Origin: Thermoleophilum album | GTDB lineage: Bacteria > Actinomycetota > Thermoleophilia > Solirubrobacterales > Thermoleophilaceae | Reading direction: 5' to 3' | Length of the DNA: 64,000 nt | Assembly (NCBI RefSeq): GCF_900108055.1 | Contig: NZ_FNWJ01000001.1 | Span: 930,001 to 994,000, forward strand | Part shown: positions 37,121 through 47,202 of the stretch, in pieces | Layout of the letters: each line of letters begins with the position of its first letter | How positions within the stretch are numbered: position 1 is the first letter of the stretch | Made by a program: the position numbers and the translations under genes | The notes under the pieces: generated by a model | What the model was told of the DNA's origin: nothing | The model's database searches: none | What the model saw: the letters and a program-made list of their open reading frames with translations, nothing else

Positions 37121-38653
37121 ATGATCCTGGCGATCGACCAAGGTACTACCGGCTCGACGGCGATCCTCTTCGACGAGGATGCCCGCCCGCTCGGCCGGGG
37201 CTACCGCGAAATCAAACAGCACTACCCGCGTCCCGGCTGGGTCGAGCACGACCCGCGGGAGCTCGTCGAGAGCGCGTTGCACGCGGCCCGTGACGCGCTG
37301 CGCGCGGCCGGCGTTGAAGGCCGCCAGCTGCGTGCAATCGGGATCACCAACCAGCGCGAGACAGTCGTCGCCTGGGATGTGCGCAGCGGCGAGCCGCTAG
37401 CCCCGGCGATCGTCTGGCAGGATCGGCGAACCGCCGACCGCTGTCAGGAGCTGCGAGAGCACGGGCGCGAGCCGTTTCTACGCGAGCGCACCGGCTTGCT
37501 GTTGGACCCCTACTTCTCGGCGACGAAGATCCAGTGGTTGCTCCTCAACGAACCGGCGGTCGCTGAGGCAGGGCCCCGCGCACGCTTCGGAACCGTCGAC
37601 TCGTGGCTTTGTTTTCAGCTCTGCGGACGACACGCAACGGACGCCAGTAACGCCAGCCGAACGTTGCTGTTCGACCTCGCAGCGCTCGCTTTTGACGAAG
37701 ACCTCTGCGCCCTCTTCGAGGTACCGCGCAGCGCCCTTCCGGAAGTCCTGCCGAGCGCTGCTGTTTACGGCGAGACCGAGGTTTTCGGGGGTCGAGTTCC
37801 TGTGGCCGGCATCGCCGGCGATCAGCAGGCGGCGCTGTTCGGGCAGGCCTGTCTCGCCTCCGGCGAGTTGAAAAACACCTACGGAACTGGCAGCTTCGTG
37901 CTCGAGAACGTCGGCGAGCGGTTACCGCCACCCGCGCACGGGCTGGTGACGACGATCGCCTGGCTCCTCGATGATCGCCCGACGTACGCGCTCGAGGCGT
38001 CGATCTTCGTGACCGGCGCGGCCGTGCAGTGGCTGCGCGACGGACTCGGTCTGATCGCCGACGCAGCCGAGACTGAAGCGCTCGCAGCGTCGCTGCCGGA
38101 CAACGAGGGCGTTTACTTCGTGCCGGCGCTCACCGGGCTCGGCTCGCCGCATTGGGATCCCCACGCGCGGGGGACGATCGTCGGTCTGACACGCGGCACC
38201 GGCCGCGCGCATCTAGCGCGCGCGGCCCTCGAGGCGATTGCCTACCAGAGCGCTGACGCTGTTGCCACGATGCGCGCGCGGACGGGGCTCGAGCCCCAGT
38301 TTTTGCGTGCCGATGGGGGAGCGACGGTCAACCGCTTCCTGATGCAGTTTCAAGCGGATGTGTTGGGTATTCCGGTGGCAGTGCCGGAGGTCAACGAAAC
38401 CACTGCGCTGGGGGCTGCCCTGCTCGCCGGCGTCGGCGCCGGGCTTTGGTCCAGCGAAGACGTGCGTGACCGTTGGCGGGAACGTGTCCGTTACGAGCCG
38501 CGCATCAGCGACACGGAGCGCGAGTACCTGCTCGAGGGGTGGCGGCGCGCACTTCAAGCGACGCGCGCAGCGTCGTCGCTGTCACCGACAGCAGCTGCCG
38601 CCGACGCAGCTGCGCACCGTCACCTAGACACCACTCCGAACAGGCCGAAGTAG
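37121..38653 (+). CDS. glpK: Glycerol kinase
   Basis: 510 residues. It phosphorylates glycerol to sn-glycerol 3-phosphate. Family motifs: ILAIDQGTTGSTAILFDEDA, the glycerol-binding ITNQRETVVAWD and IVWQDRRTADRC, GIAGDQQAALFGQA, NTYGTGSF and the C-terminal LRADGGATVNRFLMQFQAD. Length is normal with about 20 extra Ala-rich residues at the end. The acyltransferase gene overlaps its stop by one base (TAGTG), so glycerol 3-phosphate formation and acylation may be coupled. Confidence 0.96.
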   Translation: MILAIDQGTTGSTAILFDEDARPLGRGYREIKQHYPRPGWVEHDPRELVESALHAARDALRAAGVEGRQLRAIGITNQRETVVAWDVRSGEPLAPAIVWQDRRTADRCQELREHGREPFLRERTGLLLDPYFSATKIQWLLLNEPAVAEAGPRARFGTVDSWLCFQLCGRHATDASNASRTLLFDLAALAFDEDLCALFEVPRSALPEVLPSAAVYGETEVFGGRVPVAGIAGDQQAALFGQACLASGELKNTYGTGSFVLENVGERLPPPAHGLVTTIAWLLDDRPTYALEASIFVTGAAVQWLRDGLGLIADAAETEALAASLPDNEGVYFVPALTGLGSPHWDPHARGTIVGLTRGTGRAHLARAALEAIAYQSADAVATMRARTGLEPQFLRADGGATVNRFLMQFQADVLGIPVAVPEVNETTALGAALLAGVGAGLWSSEDVRDRWRERVRYEPRISDTEREYLLEGWRRALQATRAASSLSPTAAAADAAAHRHLDTTPNRPK

Positions 38654-39384
38654 TGACAACGACCGAGGCGCCGCGCACACGACTCAAGCCGCAGGCCTAT
38701 CGAGATCCGCGCCCGCCCGAGCACTTCGCGCGTTACCACCGGCGCGCGCGCGAGCGCGACCCCGACTGGATCTACGAGCTGTGCCGTTTCGTGTTGACGC
38801 CCTACACCGTCGGCTTCTACCGGGCGCGGGCACGCGGTTTGGAGAACGTCCCGCCGTTCGGCCCGGCGATCATCGCGCCGAACCACTTCTCGTTTCTCGA
38901 TCACTTCTTCGTCGCGGTATACCTGCGGAGGAAGGTCCGTTTCGTCGCCAAGTCGCAGCTTTTCAAGCCGCCGCTGGACTTCGTGCTCACACACGCCGGG
39001 GTGATTCCGATCCGTCGCGGCGTGGTCGACGAGGAGGCGTTCACGAGCGCCCTCACGGTGCTCGAGCGAGGCGGCCTCGTCGTGATGTACGCAGAGGCCG
39101 GCAGATCGCGTACCGGCGAGCTCGGCCGACCGCGTTGGGGCCTCGGTCGCCTGGCTCTGGAATCCGGCGCACCGGTCGTGCCAACCGCGATTGTCGGGAC
39201 CGAACGGGCGCGCGACTGGCGGCGGCTGCGTTTTCCTCAGGTGACCGTTGCCTTTGGGACGCCGATGGCGTTCGAGCGCGTCGAACGCCCCCGTCGTCAG
39301 CAGTCGCAGCGCGCTTCGGAGCTCGTCTTCGAGCGCGTGCGCGAGCTGCACACGCGCCTCCGCGCCGAGCGCAGTAGGCGCTAA
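38653..39384 (+). CDS. 1-acyl-sn-glycerol-3-phosphate acyltransferase family (PlsC-like)
   Basis: 243 residues from the GTG at 38653, which shares one base with the glpK stop. Membrane-associated phospholipid acyltransferase. The catalytic HX4D is in APNHFSFLDHFFVAVY, the FVAKSQLFKPPLDFVL and GVIPIRRG segments follow, and the glycerophosphate-binding EGTRS block is represented by YAEAGRSRTGELGRP. It probably makes phosphatidic acid or a related acylated lipid. Its last four bases overlap the convergent metallo-hydrolase gene. Confidence 0.9.
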   Translation: MTTTEAPRTRLKPQAYRDPRPPEHFARYHRRARERDPDWIYELCRFVLTPYTVGFYRARARGLENVPPFGPAIIAPNHFSFLDHFFVAVYLRRKVRFVAKSQLFKPPLDFVLTHAGVIPIRRGVVDEEAFTSALTVLERGGLVVMYAEAGRSRTGELGRPRWGLGRLALESGAPVVPTAIVGTERARDWRRLRFPQVTVAFGTPMAFERVERPRRQQSQRASELVFERVRELHTRLRAERSRR

Positions 39385-40280
39385 AGCGCGAGGTCGCCAG
39401 GCCCCGCTAGGAAGCTCGGCTCGTGACCCGGCACAAGCAGCGCTTGCGGGTACTCGCGCGCGAACAGACGCAACTCTTGCAAGGAGCGCTCGTAGAGGTG
39501 GCGATCGTGGACGATCGCGGGCATCGCCTGCGAACGTAAGGTCTCGTAGGTTCCGGCGGCGTCGCCGCACACCAACACCTGGCGCTTACGCGCGCGTAAC
39601 AGCACCGATAGGTGGCCTGCGGAGTGTCCGGGGGTCGAAACGAGGACCACCGAGCCGTCGCCGAAGAGGTCGAAAGTGCGGCCGAAGGTGGCGTGGCTGC
39701 GCGCCGGTTCGCGCGTGAAATCGATCGTGCGCCAAGAGAACGCAAGGTCGAACTGCGCGCGCACGTATCCCTCGAGAGGGCCTGCCGCGAAGGCCGCGTC
39801 CCATTCGGCGCGATCGAGCACGAAGAGCGCGTGCGCGAACTCCCCTGCTGCGCTCACATGGTCGAGGTGGAGGTGCGTGAGGATGACCACCGACACCATC
39901 TGCGGCTCGACGCCCAGAGCGCGCAGGCGTTCCGCTGCTGAGGCGCCTGGTGCGAGCTCGGGGTCACCTAACGCGAGAGCACCGAGGCGTCCCAAGTTGG
40001 AGCGCGGGTCGACCCGCACCGCCGGATGTAGCCCGGTGTCCACGAGCAGCCAGCCGGCGCGCGGATGGCGCACAGCGAAAGCCAATATCGGGATCGCGAC
40101 GCGCTCGCCACCAGGCCACAGACCGAGGCCGCGTAAGCGGGCAAGCCGGCTCGGTGAGCCCGCGAGCCGCTCGCGGGGGACGCGCACGCGACCGCAAACG
40201 AAGCGGTGCACCTCGACGCAGGCCCCGGGTAGACCACCGGCGAGCGGCTGTGTGAGAGGTTCGGGCGTCGCGCTAGGCAC
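39381..40280 (-). CDS. Metallo-beta-lactamase-fold hydrolase (lactonase-like)
   Basis: 299 residues. The zinc motif HLHLDH lies in VILTHLHLDHVSAAGEF, with VSTPGHSAGHLSVLLR, VCGDAA and LLVPGHEPSFL as the remaining metal-binding pieces, and WLLVDTGLHP near the N-terminus. This arrangement is that of AHL-lactonase-like enzymes, but the substrate is unknown. GTG start at 40280. It is convergent with the acyltransferase gene. Confidence 0.86.
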   Translation of the reverse strand: MPSATPEPLTQPLAGGLPGACVEVHRFVCGRVRVPRERLAGSPSRLARLRGLGLWPGGERVAIPILAFAVRHPRAGWLLVDTGLHPAVRVDPRSNLGRLGALALGDPELAPGASAAERLRALGVEPQMVSVVILTHLHLDHVSAAGEFAHALFVLDRAEWDAAFAAGPLEGYVRAQFDLAFSWRTIDFTREPARSHATFGRTFDLFGDGSVVLVSTPGHSAGHLSVLLRARKRQVLVCGDAAGTYETLRSQAMPAIVHDRHLYERSLQELRLFAREYPQALLVPGHEPSFLAGPGDLAL

Positions 40281-40424
40281 TTACGAGCAGGTGTTTCCCG
40301 GGCCCAGGGCGAGTCCCTGCCCGATGGGCGCAAGTGAGCCCCTCGCCGCCGCTCACCAGCGAGACCCCGACCCTAGCTGTGGAACACGCCGGCGATTTGC
40401 CGGCGGGCAGCGATCGCCCGGCGA

Positions 40425-40430
40425 TAGGCT
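40425..40430 (+). promoter_or_regulatory. -10 element of the SDR gene, apparently leaderless
   Basis: TAGGCT ends six bases before the GTG at 40437, without a Shine-Dalgarno. The rest of the 156-bp gap upstream has no recognised feature. Confidence 0.42.
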
Positions 40431-40436
40431 GCCGGC

Positions 40437-41279
40437 GTGCGCTCGGAGCTGTTCAGGGAGGGTTTGCTCGAGGGCAAGGTCGCGATCGTCACGGGAGGCG
40501 GCAGCGGGCTCGGCCGAGCTGCGGCGCTCGAGCTCGCGCGACTAGGTGCGCGGGTCGCGATCTGCGGGCGTCGGCGTGAGCCGCTCGAGGAGACCAGGTC
40601 GCTGGCTCCCGACGGCGCGATCACGGTTGATGTCTGCGACGTGCGCGAGGAGCAGCAGGTCGACGCGTTCGTGGAGCAGGTTCTGGAGCGTCACGGACGC
40701 ATCGACTTTCTGCTCAACAACGCCGGCGGCCAGTACATGGTGCCGGCTGAGGACATCACTCCGAAGGGCTTCCGCACAGTCATCCGCCTGAACGTCGAAG
40801 GCACGTGGTTGATGACCCATGCGGTCGCCACCAAGTGGATGATCCCTAGTGGCGAGGGCGGAAAGATCTGCAACGTAACGCTCTCTCCGCACCACGGTCT
40901 GCCGGGAATGGCCCACTCCTCGGCAGCACGCGCGGCGGTGGAGAACCTAACGCGAGTGCTCTCGATCGAGTGGTCCCGCTTCAACATCCGCCTGACGGCT
41001 ATTGCCGCCGGCCACTTCGAAACCGAGACGCTGCTCACCAAGTACCCCGAGCAGGTGGTACGGGGGGTGGCCAAGACGGTGCCGCTCGGTCGTCTCGGAC
41101 GTCCCGAGGAGTTCGCTTGGTTGGTTGCTTTCCTAGCTTCGCCGGGCGGCGACTACTTCTCCGGAGCAATCCTCACGATCGACGGGGCGCGTGACAACTG
41201 GTTCGGCCCGTATCCGCCTCCCGGGCTCGCCGACGAGAGCGGCAAGCCGCCCGCAGAAGCGCGGCGCCCGCGCGCTTGA
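40437..41279 (+). CDS. Short-chain dehydrogenase/reductase, dienoyl/enoyl-CoA reductase-like
   Basis: 280 residues. Rossmann start KVAIVTGGGSGLGRAAALEL, then LLNNAGGQYMVP. The usual YxxxK is absent: the aligned region reads GMAHSSAARAAVENLTRVL. That pattern is found in the 2,4-dienoyl-CoA reductase and peroxisomal-type enoyl-CoA reductase branch, where the catalytic residues differ. It likely acts on unsaturated acyl-CoA. TAGGCT precedes the GTG by six bases, and the stop codon lies in the loop region of a 13-bp hairpin. Confidence 0.86.
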   Translation: MRSELFREGLLEGKVAIVTGGGSGLGRAAALELARLGARVAICGRRREPLEETRSLAPDGAITVDVCDVREEQQVDAFVEQVLERHGRIDFLLNNAGGQYMVPAEDITPKGFRTVIRLNVEGTWLMTHAVATKWMIPSGEGGKICNVTLSPHHGLPGMAHSSAARAAVENLTRVLSIEWSRFNIRLTAIAAGHFETETLLTKYPEQVVRGVAKTVPLGRLGRPEEFAWLVAFLASPGGDYFSGAILTIDGARDNWFGPYPPPGLADESGKPPAEARRPRA

Positions 41280-41292
41280 GCGCGCGGGCGCC
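41263..41292. terminator. GC-rich hairpin between convergent SDR genes
   Basis: A perfect 13-bp stem (GGCGCCCGCGCGC and its complement) encloses TTGA. The TGA stop of the upstream gene falls in the loop. No T-run follows, so it would act as a U-less terminator or 3' stabiliser for either strand. Confidence 0.55.
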
Positions 41293-41320
41293 TGGCCTGC
41301 CGTCGACTAAGACGCGGTTT

Positions 41321-42148
41321 TTAGAAGTACATCCCGCCGAACATGCCGCCGGTGCAGTTGATCACCTGCCCGTGCACGTAGTTCGACCAGGGCGAACACA
41401 GGAAGAAGATCACGCCAGCGGCTTCCTGCGGCGTGGCTGGGCGACCAAGCGGGATCAGCATGCGCGCCATCTGACGCATCTGCTCGGGGATCCCGAGCTC
41501 GATCTCCTTGCCTTCGATCTCGAGCTTCTCGCCCTGCTCCTTGGCTGCCGTGAGGCGTGTCTCGACGAAGCCGAAGGCAACGGCGTTGACGTTGATCTTG
41601 AACTGGCCCCACTCCTTCGCGAGCGTCTTCGTGAGGCCGACGACGCCGAGCTTCGCCGCCGAGTAGTTGGCCTGGCCGGCGTTGCCCATCATGCCCGAGG
41701 TGGAGCTGACGTTGACGATCTTGCGGAAGACCTCCTTGCCCTCGGCCAGCTCCTGTTTGGCCGCATCGCGCATGTACGGCGCAGCCGCCCGGATGATGCG
41801 GAAGGGGACGACAGTGTGGATGTCGAGCATCGCCTGGAACTGCTCGTCCGACATCTTGTGAATCACGCCGTCCCACGTGTATCCGGCGTTGTTGACGATG
41901 ATGTCGAGGCGCCCGAACTCGTCGACTGCCTTCTTAACGAGCTGGTCGGGCACACCTTCCTTGGTGAGGTCGCCAGCGAAGACCGTCGTCTCGCCCTGGA
42001 TCTCGGAGGCCGCTTGCTCCGCAACGTCGGCGTCGAGGTCGTTGATCAGGACCTTCGCGCCGTGCTCAGCTAGCAGTTCGGCGGTTGCGCGGCCGATGCC
42101 GCGCGCCGAGCCAGTGACGATCGCTGCCTTGCCGTCCAGTACTCCCAC
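41321..42148 (-). CDS. Short-chain dehydrogenase/reductase, 3-ketoacyl reductase-like (FabG family)
   Basis: 275 residues. NAD(P) site KAAIVTGSARGIGRATAELL, IIVNNAGYTWDG, SSTSGMMGNAGQANYSAAK with the catalytic Tyr and Lys, and the C-terminal GQVINCTGGMFGG. It is slightly longer than FabG because of an insertion after NYSAAK. It probably interconverts 3-hydroxyacyl and 3-ketoacyl thioesters. It lies on the same strand as two acyl-CoA dehydrogenase genes, 116 bp after the first. Confidence 0.9.
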   Translation of the reverse strand: MGVLDGKAAIVTGSARGIGRATAELLAEHGAKVLINDLDADVAEQAASEIQGETTVFAGDLTKEGVPDQLVKKAVDEFGRLDIIVNNAGYTWDGVIHKMSDEQFQAMLDIHTVVPFRIIRAAAPYMRDAAKQELAEGKEVFRKIVNVSSTSGMMGNAGQANYSAAKLGVVGLTKTLAKEWGQFKINVNAVAFGFVETRLTAAKEQGEKLEIEGKEIELGIPEQMRQMARMLIPLGRPATPQEAAGVIFFLCSPWSNYVHGQVINCTGGMFGGMYF

Positions 42149-42264
42149 CTCTCACGCTCCTTTCTCTTGCCTTTGGCTCCGCGACGGGGCAGATGCCCCG
42201 CGTTTCGGCGGGCCGTGATATTGACGATTCGCGAGCGCCGGCAGCAGCCGCGCGCCTGCCGGGA

Positions 42265-43431
42265 CTACAAGCCCATTTGCCGACCGAGGATTTCCTTCAT
42301 GATTTCGTCGGTTCCGCCACCGATCGGGCCCAGCCGGAGATCACGAAGGGCGCGCTCGACACCGTCCGCGCAGGTGTAGCCCGCGCCGCCGTAGATCTGG
42401 AGGCAAGCGTCGGCCACCGCGACCGCAGCGCGCTGAGTGAAGAGCTTCGCTTGCGTGACTTCCCGTACTGCGTCGAGTCCGTCGGCGAACAGCCGCAACG
42501 CGTGGTACGTGAGGGCCTCGCCGACGGATAGGACGGTCGCCAGCTCGGCGATCCGGTGGCGAATCGCCTGGAAGCTGCCGAGTGGACGTCCGCGCACGCG
42601 GCGGGCACGCGCACGAGCGATCGCCAGCTCGAGCAGGACGCGCATCGAGCCGACCGCGCCGAGCGCCATGAGCAGCCGCTCCCATTGGAAGTTGGCCATG
42701 ATCAAGTAGAAGCCGGCGTGCTCCTCGCCGAGTAAGGCGTCGTCGGGTACGACGACCCCGTCGAGAGCGATCTCCGCGGTGTCTGAGGCGTGCCAACCGA
42801 GCTTCTCGAGCGGCCGCCGCGTGATTCCCGGTCGATCGGTGTCGACGAGGAAGAAGGAGAGACCGCGGTGCCCTCCTTCGGGCCGGGTGCGCGCGGCCAA
42901 CACCAAGAAGTGCGCTCGCACCCCGTTGGTGATGAATGTCTTGCTCCCACTCAGCCGCCAGCCGCCGTCGACGCGCTCAGCACGGGTGCGGATCGACGCG
43001 ACGTCGGAGCCGGCATCTGGTTCCGTGATCGCCAGCGCCGCGATCTTCTCGCCCTTGATCGCTGGCACCAAGTAGCGCTGCTTCTGTTCCTCCGTACCGA
43101 ACTTCCAGACCGGCGGTGTGGCGATCCCGATATGGGCGCCGATACCCGCTGCGACGCCACCCGAGCCACAGCGGGCCAGTTCCTCGCACAGCACCGCCTC
43201 GTCGACCCACGTACCACCCCTCCCGCCGTACTCCCGTGGGTACTTGAGGCCGAGCAGACCACGCTCGCCCATGCGCCGGAAGACGTCGTCGGGAAACGAG
43301 CGCGCCCGCTCCCATTCGTCGGCGTGCGGGCGCAGCTCGCCTTCGACGAACTCCCTTATCTCGGCTCTTAGGCGCTCATGCCTCTCGCCAAACGGAGGGA
43401 CCGGCTTGCGCTCTGCGCTGGCGCCGAGCAC
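42265..43431 (-). CDS. Acyl-CoA dehydrogenase (LCAD/IVD type)
   Basis: 388 residues. Flavoenzyme forming a 2,3-double bond in acyl-CoA. The two family signatures are ALAITEPDAGSDVASIRTRA and QIYGGAGYTCADGVERALRD. The usual catalytic Glu near the C-terminus (YEGT) is Gly here (IGGGTDEIM). A Glu in QWERLLMALG instead fits the helix-G position used by isovaleryl- and long-chain-acyl-CoA dehydrogenases. GTG start four bases after the second dehydrogenase. Confidence 0.93.
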   Translation of the reverse strand: MLGASAERKPVPPFGERHERLRAEIREFVEGELRPHADEWERARSFPDDVFRRMGERGLLGLKYPREYGGRGGTWVDEAVLCEELARCGSGGVAAGIGAHIGIATPPVWKFGTEEQKQRYLVPAIKGEKIAALAITEPDAGSDVASIRTRAERVDGGWRLSGSKTFITNGVRAHFLVLAARTRPEGGHRGLSFFLVDTDRPGITRRPLEKLGWHASDTAEIALDGVVVPDDALLGEEHAGFYLIMANFQWERLLMALGAVGSMRVLLELAIARARARRVRGRPLGSFQAIRHRIAELATVLSVGEALTYHALRLFADGLDAVREVTQAKLFTQRAAVAVADACLQIYGGAGYTCADGVERALRDLRLGPIGGGTDEIMKEILGRQMGL

Positions 43432-43435
43432 CTGC

Positions 43436-44623
<1,188 letters not shown>

Positions 44624-44650
44624 GCCTGGCACGGTAGCGAGAAACGCGCC

Positions 44651-44672
44651 GAAAGTAAACAGTCGTACTTTC
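44651..44672. promoter_or_regulatory. Inverted repeat between divergent catabolic genes, candidate operator
   Basis: GAAAGTA (44651-44657) and TACTTTC (44666-44672) are separated by eight bases; another ACTTTC follows at 44674-44679. It is AT-richer than its surroundings and lies where both divergent promoters would be. The MerR-family regulator at 49363 is a candidate binder. Confidence 0.5.
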
Positions 44673-44709
44673 CACTTTCGCCCAGGCGTGGTAGCGTGCC
44701 GGCGTCGCG

Positions 44710-45501
44710 ATGACCGACGGCTATCAGCAGATCAGGTACGAGCTCGACGAGCGCGGTGTCCTGCGGGTCACGCTCGACAGTCCCGAGAACCGCAACGCGC
44801 TGACCGCCGAGCTGATGGGCGAGCTCGAGGACGCGCTCCAGCGCGCGCGCACTGACGACGCTGTCCGCTGCCTCGTCTTGACGTCTTCGCACGAACGTGT
44901 CTTTTCGGCAGGCGCGAGCCTCGACGCTTTCGCCGCTGACGTGCCACTCGTGCACAAGCACTTCGGCACGGCGCGCTTCCCGCGGTTGTTCCACGCACTG
45001 CTCGGCCTCGGCAAGCCGACCATCTGTGCTGCCAACGGGCACGTGCTAGCGGGTGCCCTGGGTTTGGCGCTGGCCTGCGATCTGGTAGTGGCCCGCGAAG
45101 GCGCCGAGTTCGGCACCCCGGAGATCAACGTTGGCGCCTTCCCGTTCATGATCATGGCGCTGATCTTCCGCAACGTGCCGCGCAAGCGCGCCAACGAGTT
45201 GCTGCTGCTTGGTGAGCGCATCGATGCACACGAGGCGCAGCGACTCGGCATCGTCAACCGCGTGCTGCCGGCAGATCGCTTCGATCAGTTCGTTGACGAG
45301 TGGGCGGGGCGTCTTGCTGCCAAGTCGCCGGTGATCATGCGCCTCGGTAAGGAGGCCATGTACCGCCAGCTCGATATGGCGCTCGACGAGGCGCTCGAGT
45401 ACCTGCGTGCCCAGCTCTCCCTGGCTTTCACGACCGAGGACATCCAGGAGGGCGTGCGCGCTTTCTTCGAGAAACGCGAGCCGCAGTGGAAGGGTCGATG
45501 A
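44710..45501 (+). CDS. Enoyl-CoA hydratase/isomerase family protein
   Basis: 263 residues. Crotonase fold with LTSSHERVFSAGASLDAFAA and AANGHVLAGALGLALACDLV forming the oxyanion hole. The region that usually holds catalytic Glu residues reads FGTPEINVGAFPFMIMALIF, keeping one Glu (E in TPEINVG). It is the first gene of a plus-strand operon; its stop overlaps the carboxylase start (ATGA). Hydration of an unsaturated acyl-CoA in the same pathway as the neighbouring dehydrogenases is the likely role. Confidence 0.9.
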   Translation: MTDGYQQIRYELDERGVLRVTLDSPENRNALTAELMGELEDALQRARTDDAVRCLVLTSSHERVFSAGASLDAFAADVPLVHKHFGTARFPRLFHALLGLGKPTICAANGHVLAGALGLALACDLVVAREGAEFGTPEINVGAFPFMIMALIFRNVPRKRANELLLLGERIDAHEAQRLGIVNRVLPADRFDQFVDEWAGRLAAKSPVIMRLGKEAMYRQLDMALDEALEYLRAQLSLAFTTEDIQEGVRAFFEKREPQWKGR

Positions 45502-47186
45502 ACGCGGAAGAAGGCTTGAGGGAGGAGGCGCCTCGCTCCGGGACCGGGGGCGAGACGGGGGCGAGGCAGGCCGCAGCGGCCGGCGCGGGCGGGTCACGAC
45601 CCGCCCGCGCCGGCGCCGGCGAGCTCGTCGCCCGGCCGCCGTTGCGCTCGCTGGTTGAGGATCTGCATGCCCGCCGTGAGCGGATCAAGCTCGGTGGCGG
45701 CCCCGAGAAGATCGCCGAGCAACACGCCAAGGGCAAGCTGACGGCGCGCGAGCGGCTCGACCTGCTCTTCGATCCGGGCACATTCGTCGAGATCGGCATC
45801 CATGGTCGCCCGCACTTCTCGCAGCGCGCGATGGAAGGCAAGGACGCTCCGGCCGACGGGGTCGTCTGCGGCTTCGGTCGGATCGACGGTCGCCTGGCCT
45901 GCTGCGCCGCTTACGACTTCACGGTGATGGCGGGGTCGATGGGGATGACCGGTGAGCTCAAGGTGCAGCGGCTTCGACACATGGCCCTCCAGAAGCGGAT
46001 TCCGATGATCTGGTTGCTCGATTCCGCTGGCGCACGCATCCAGGAAGCGGCCGGCTCGCTGTTCGCTGGCTCCGGCGACCTCTTCCGCGAGGAGGTGATC
46101 ATGAGCGGCGTGGTGCCGCAGATTGCGGCGCTGATGGGTCCCTGCGCCGCCGGCACCGCCTACATCCCGGGGCTCGCCGATTTCGTGCCGATGGTCTCAG
46201 GCCGAGGTTCGATGGCGCTTGCCGGTCCGCATCTCGTGCGGGCGGTGACCGGGGAAGACGTCACGCAGGAAGAGCTCGGCGGCGCCAAGGTGCACTGCCG
46301 GGTGTCCGGTGTCGGCGACCTCGAGGTTGCCTCCGACGAGGAGTGCATTGAGGCGATCAAGCGGTACCTCTCGTTCTTCCCCCAGAACTGCGACGAACGA
46401 CCGCCGCGCAGCGAGTGCACGGACCCCGTCGACCGTATGGACGAGGAACTACTCGACGTGCTGCCGGACTCGCCGCGTCATCCCTACGACATGTACGACG
46501 TCATCCGTCGCATCGTCGATCACGGCGAGTACTTCGACATCAAGCCGCGCTTCGCGCGCACGATCATCACCTGCCTGGCGCGCATGGGCGGACGGCCGGT
46601 AGGGATCGTCGCCAACCAACCGAAACACCTGGGCGGCATCCTCGAAAACGATTCCGCCGACAAGGCGGCGCGCTTCATCAACCTCTGCGATGCCTTCAAT
46701 ATCCCGCTCGTTTTTCTGCAGGACGTGCCGGGCTTCATGGTCGGCACGAAGGTCGAGCGGGAAGGCATCATCCGGCACGGCGCCAAAATGCTGTACGCCG
46801 TATCGCGGGCGACGGTGCCAAAGATCACGGTGATCATCCGCAAGGCGTACGGCGCCGGCTACTACGTGATGTGCGGAAAGGCGTACGAGCCGGATCTGAT
46901 CGTCGCCTGGCCATCGGCGGAGATCTCGGTGATGGGGCCGGAGGGCGCCGTCAACATCATCTTCCGCAAGCAGATCGAGGCCTCCGACGATCCCGACGCC
47001 ACCCGGGCGCAGTTGATCGAAGGTATCCGCCGCACGATCGATCCCTACATCGCGGCGGGCAACGCGATGATCGACGACATCATCGACCCGCGCGAGACGC
47101 GCCCGACGATCATCCGCGCGCTCGAGATGGCAGAGAGCAAGCGGGTCGAGCGGCCGCGCAAGAAGCACGGCGTGATGCCGGTGTGA
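45498..47186 (+). CDS. Acyl-CoA carboxylase, carboxyltransferase (beta) subunit
   Basis: 562 residues from the ATG at 45498. Crotonase-like carboxyltransferase with N- and C-halves; it moves the carboxyl group from biotin to an acyl-CoA. Motifs: AEQHAKGKLTARERLDLLFD near residue 75, LLDSAGARIQEAAGSLFAGS, GPCAAGTAYIPGLADFVPMV and in the second half FLQDVPGFMVGTKVEREGII and KAYGAGYYVMCGKAYEPDLI. The first 45 residues are Ala/Gly-rich and extra. The biotin carboxylase partner is not in the window. It is coupled to the upstream hydratase. Confidence 0.93.
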   Translation: MNAEEGLREEAPRSGTGGETGARQAAAAGAGGSRPARAGAGELVARPPLRSLVEDLHARRERIKLGGGPEKIAEQHAKGKLTARERLDLLFDPGTFVEIGIHGRPHFSQRAMEGKDAPADGVVCGFGRIDGRLACCAAYDFTVMAGSMGMTGELKVQRLRHMALQKRIPMIWLLDSAGARIQEAAGSLFAGSGDLFREEVIMSGVVPQIAALMGPCAAGTAYIPGLADFVPMVSGRGSMALAGPHLVRAVTGEDVTQEELGGAKVHCRVSGVGDLEVASDEECIEAIKRYLSFFPQNCDERPPRSECTDPVDRMDEELLDVLPDSPRHPYDMYDVIRRIVDHGEYFDIKPRFARTIITCLARMGGRPVGIVANQPKHLGGILENDSADKAARFINLCDAFNIPLVFLQDVPGFMVGTKVEREGIIRHGAKMLYAVSRATVPKITVIIRKAYGAGYYVMCGKAYEPDLIVAWPSAEISVMGPEGAVNIIFRKQIEASDDPDATRAQLIEGIRRTIDPYIAAGNAMIDDIIDPRETRPTIIRALEMAESKRVERPRKKHGVMPV

Positions 47187-47202
47187 GGGAGGGGGAGGAG
47201 AG

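Noticed and set aside
44692-44697. TAGCGT before the enoyl-CoA hydratase ATG at 44710 as a leaderless -10
   Set aside because: The spacing is 12 bases, outside the 5-9 base range of the other cases; left undecided.
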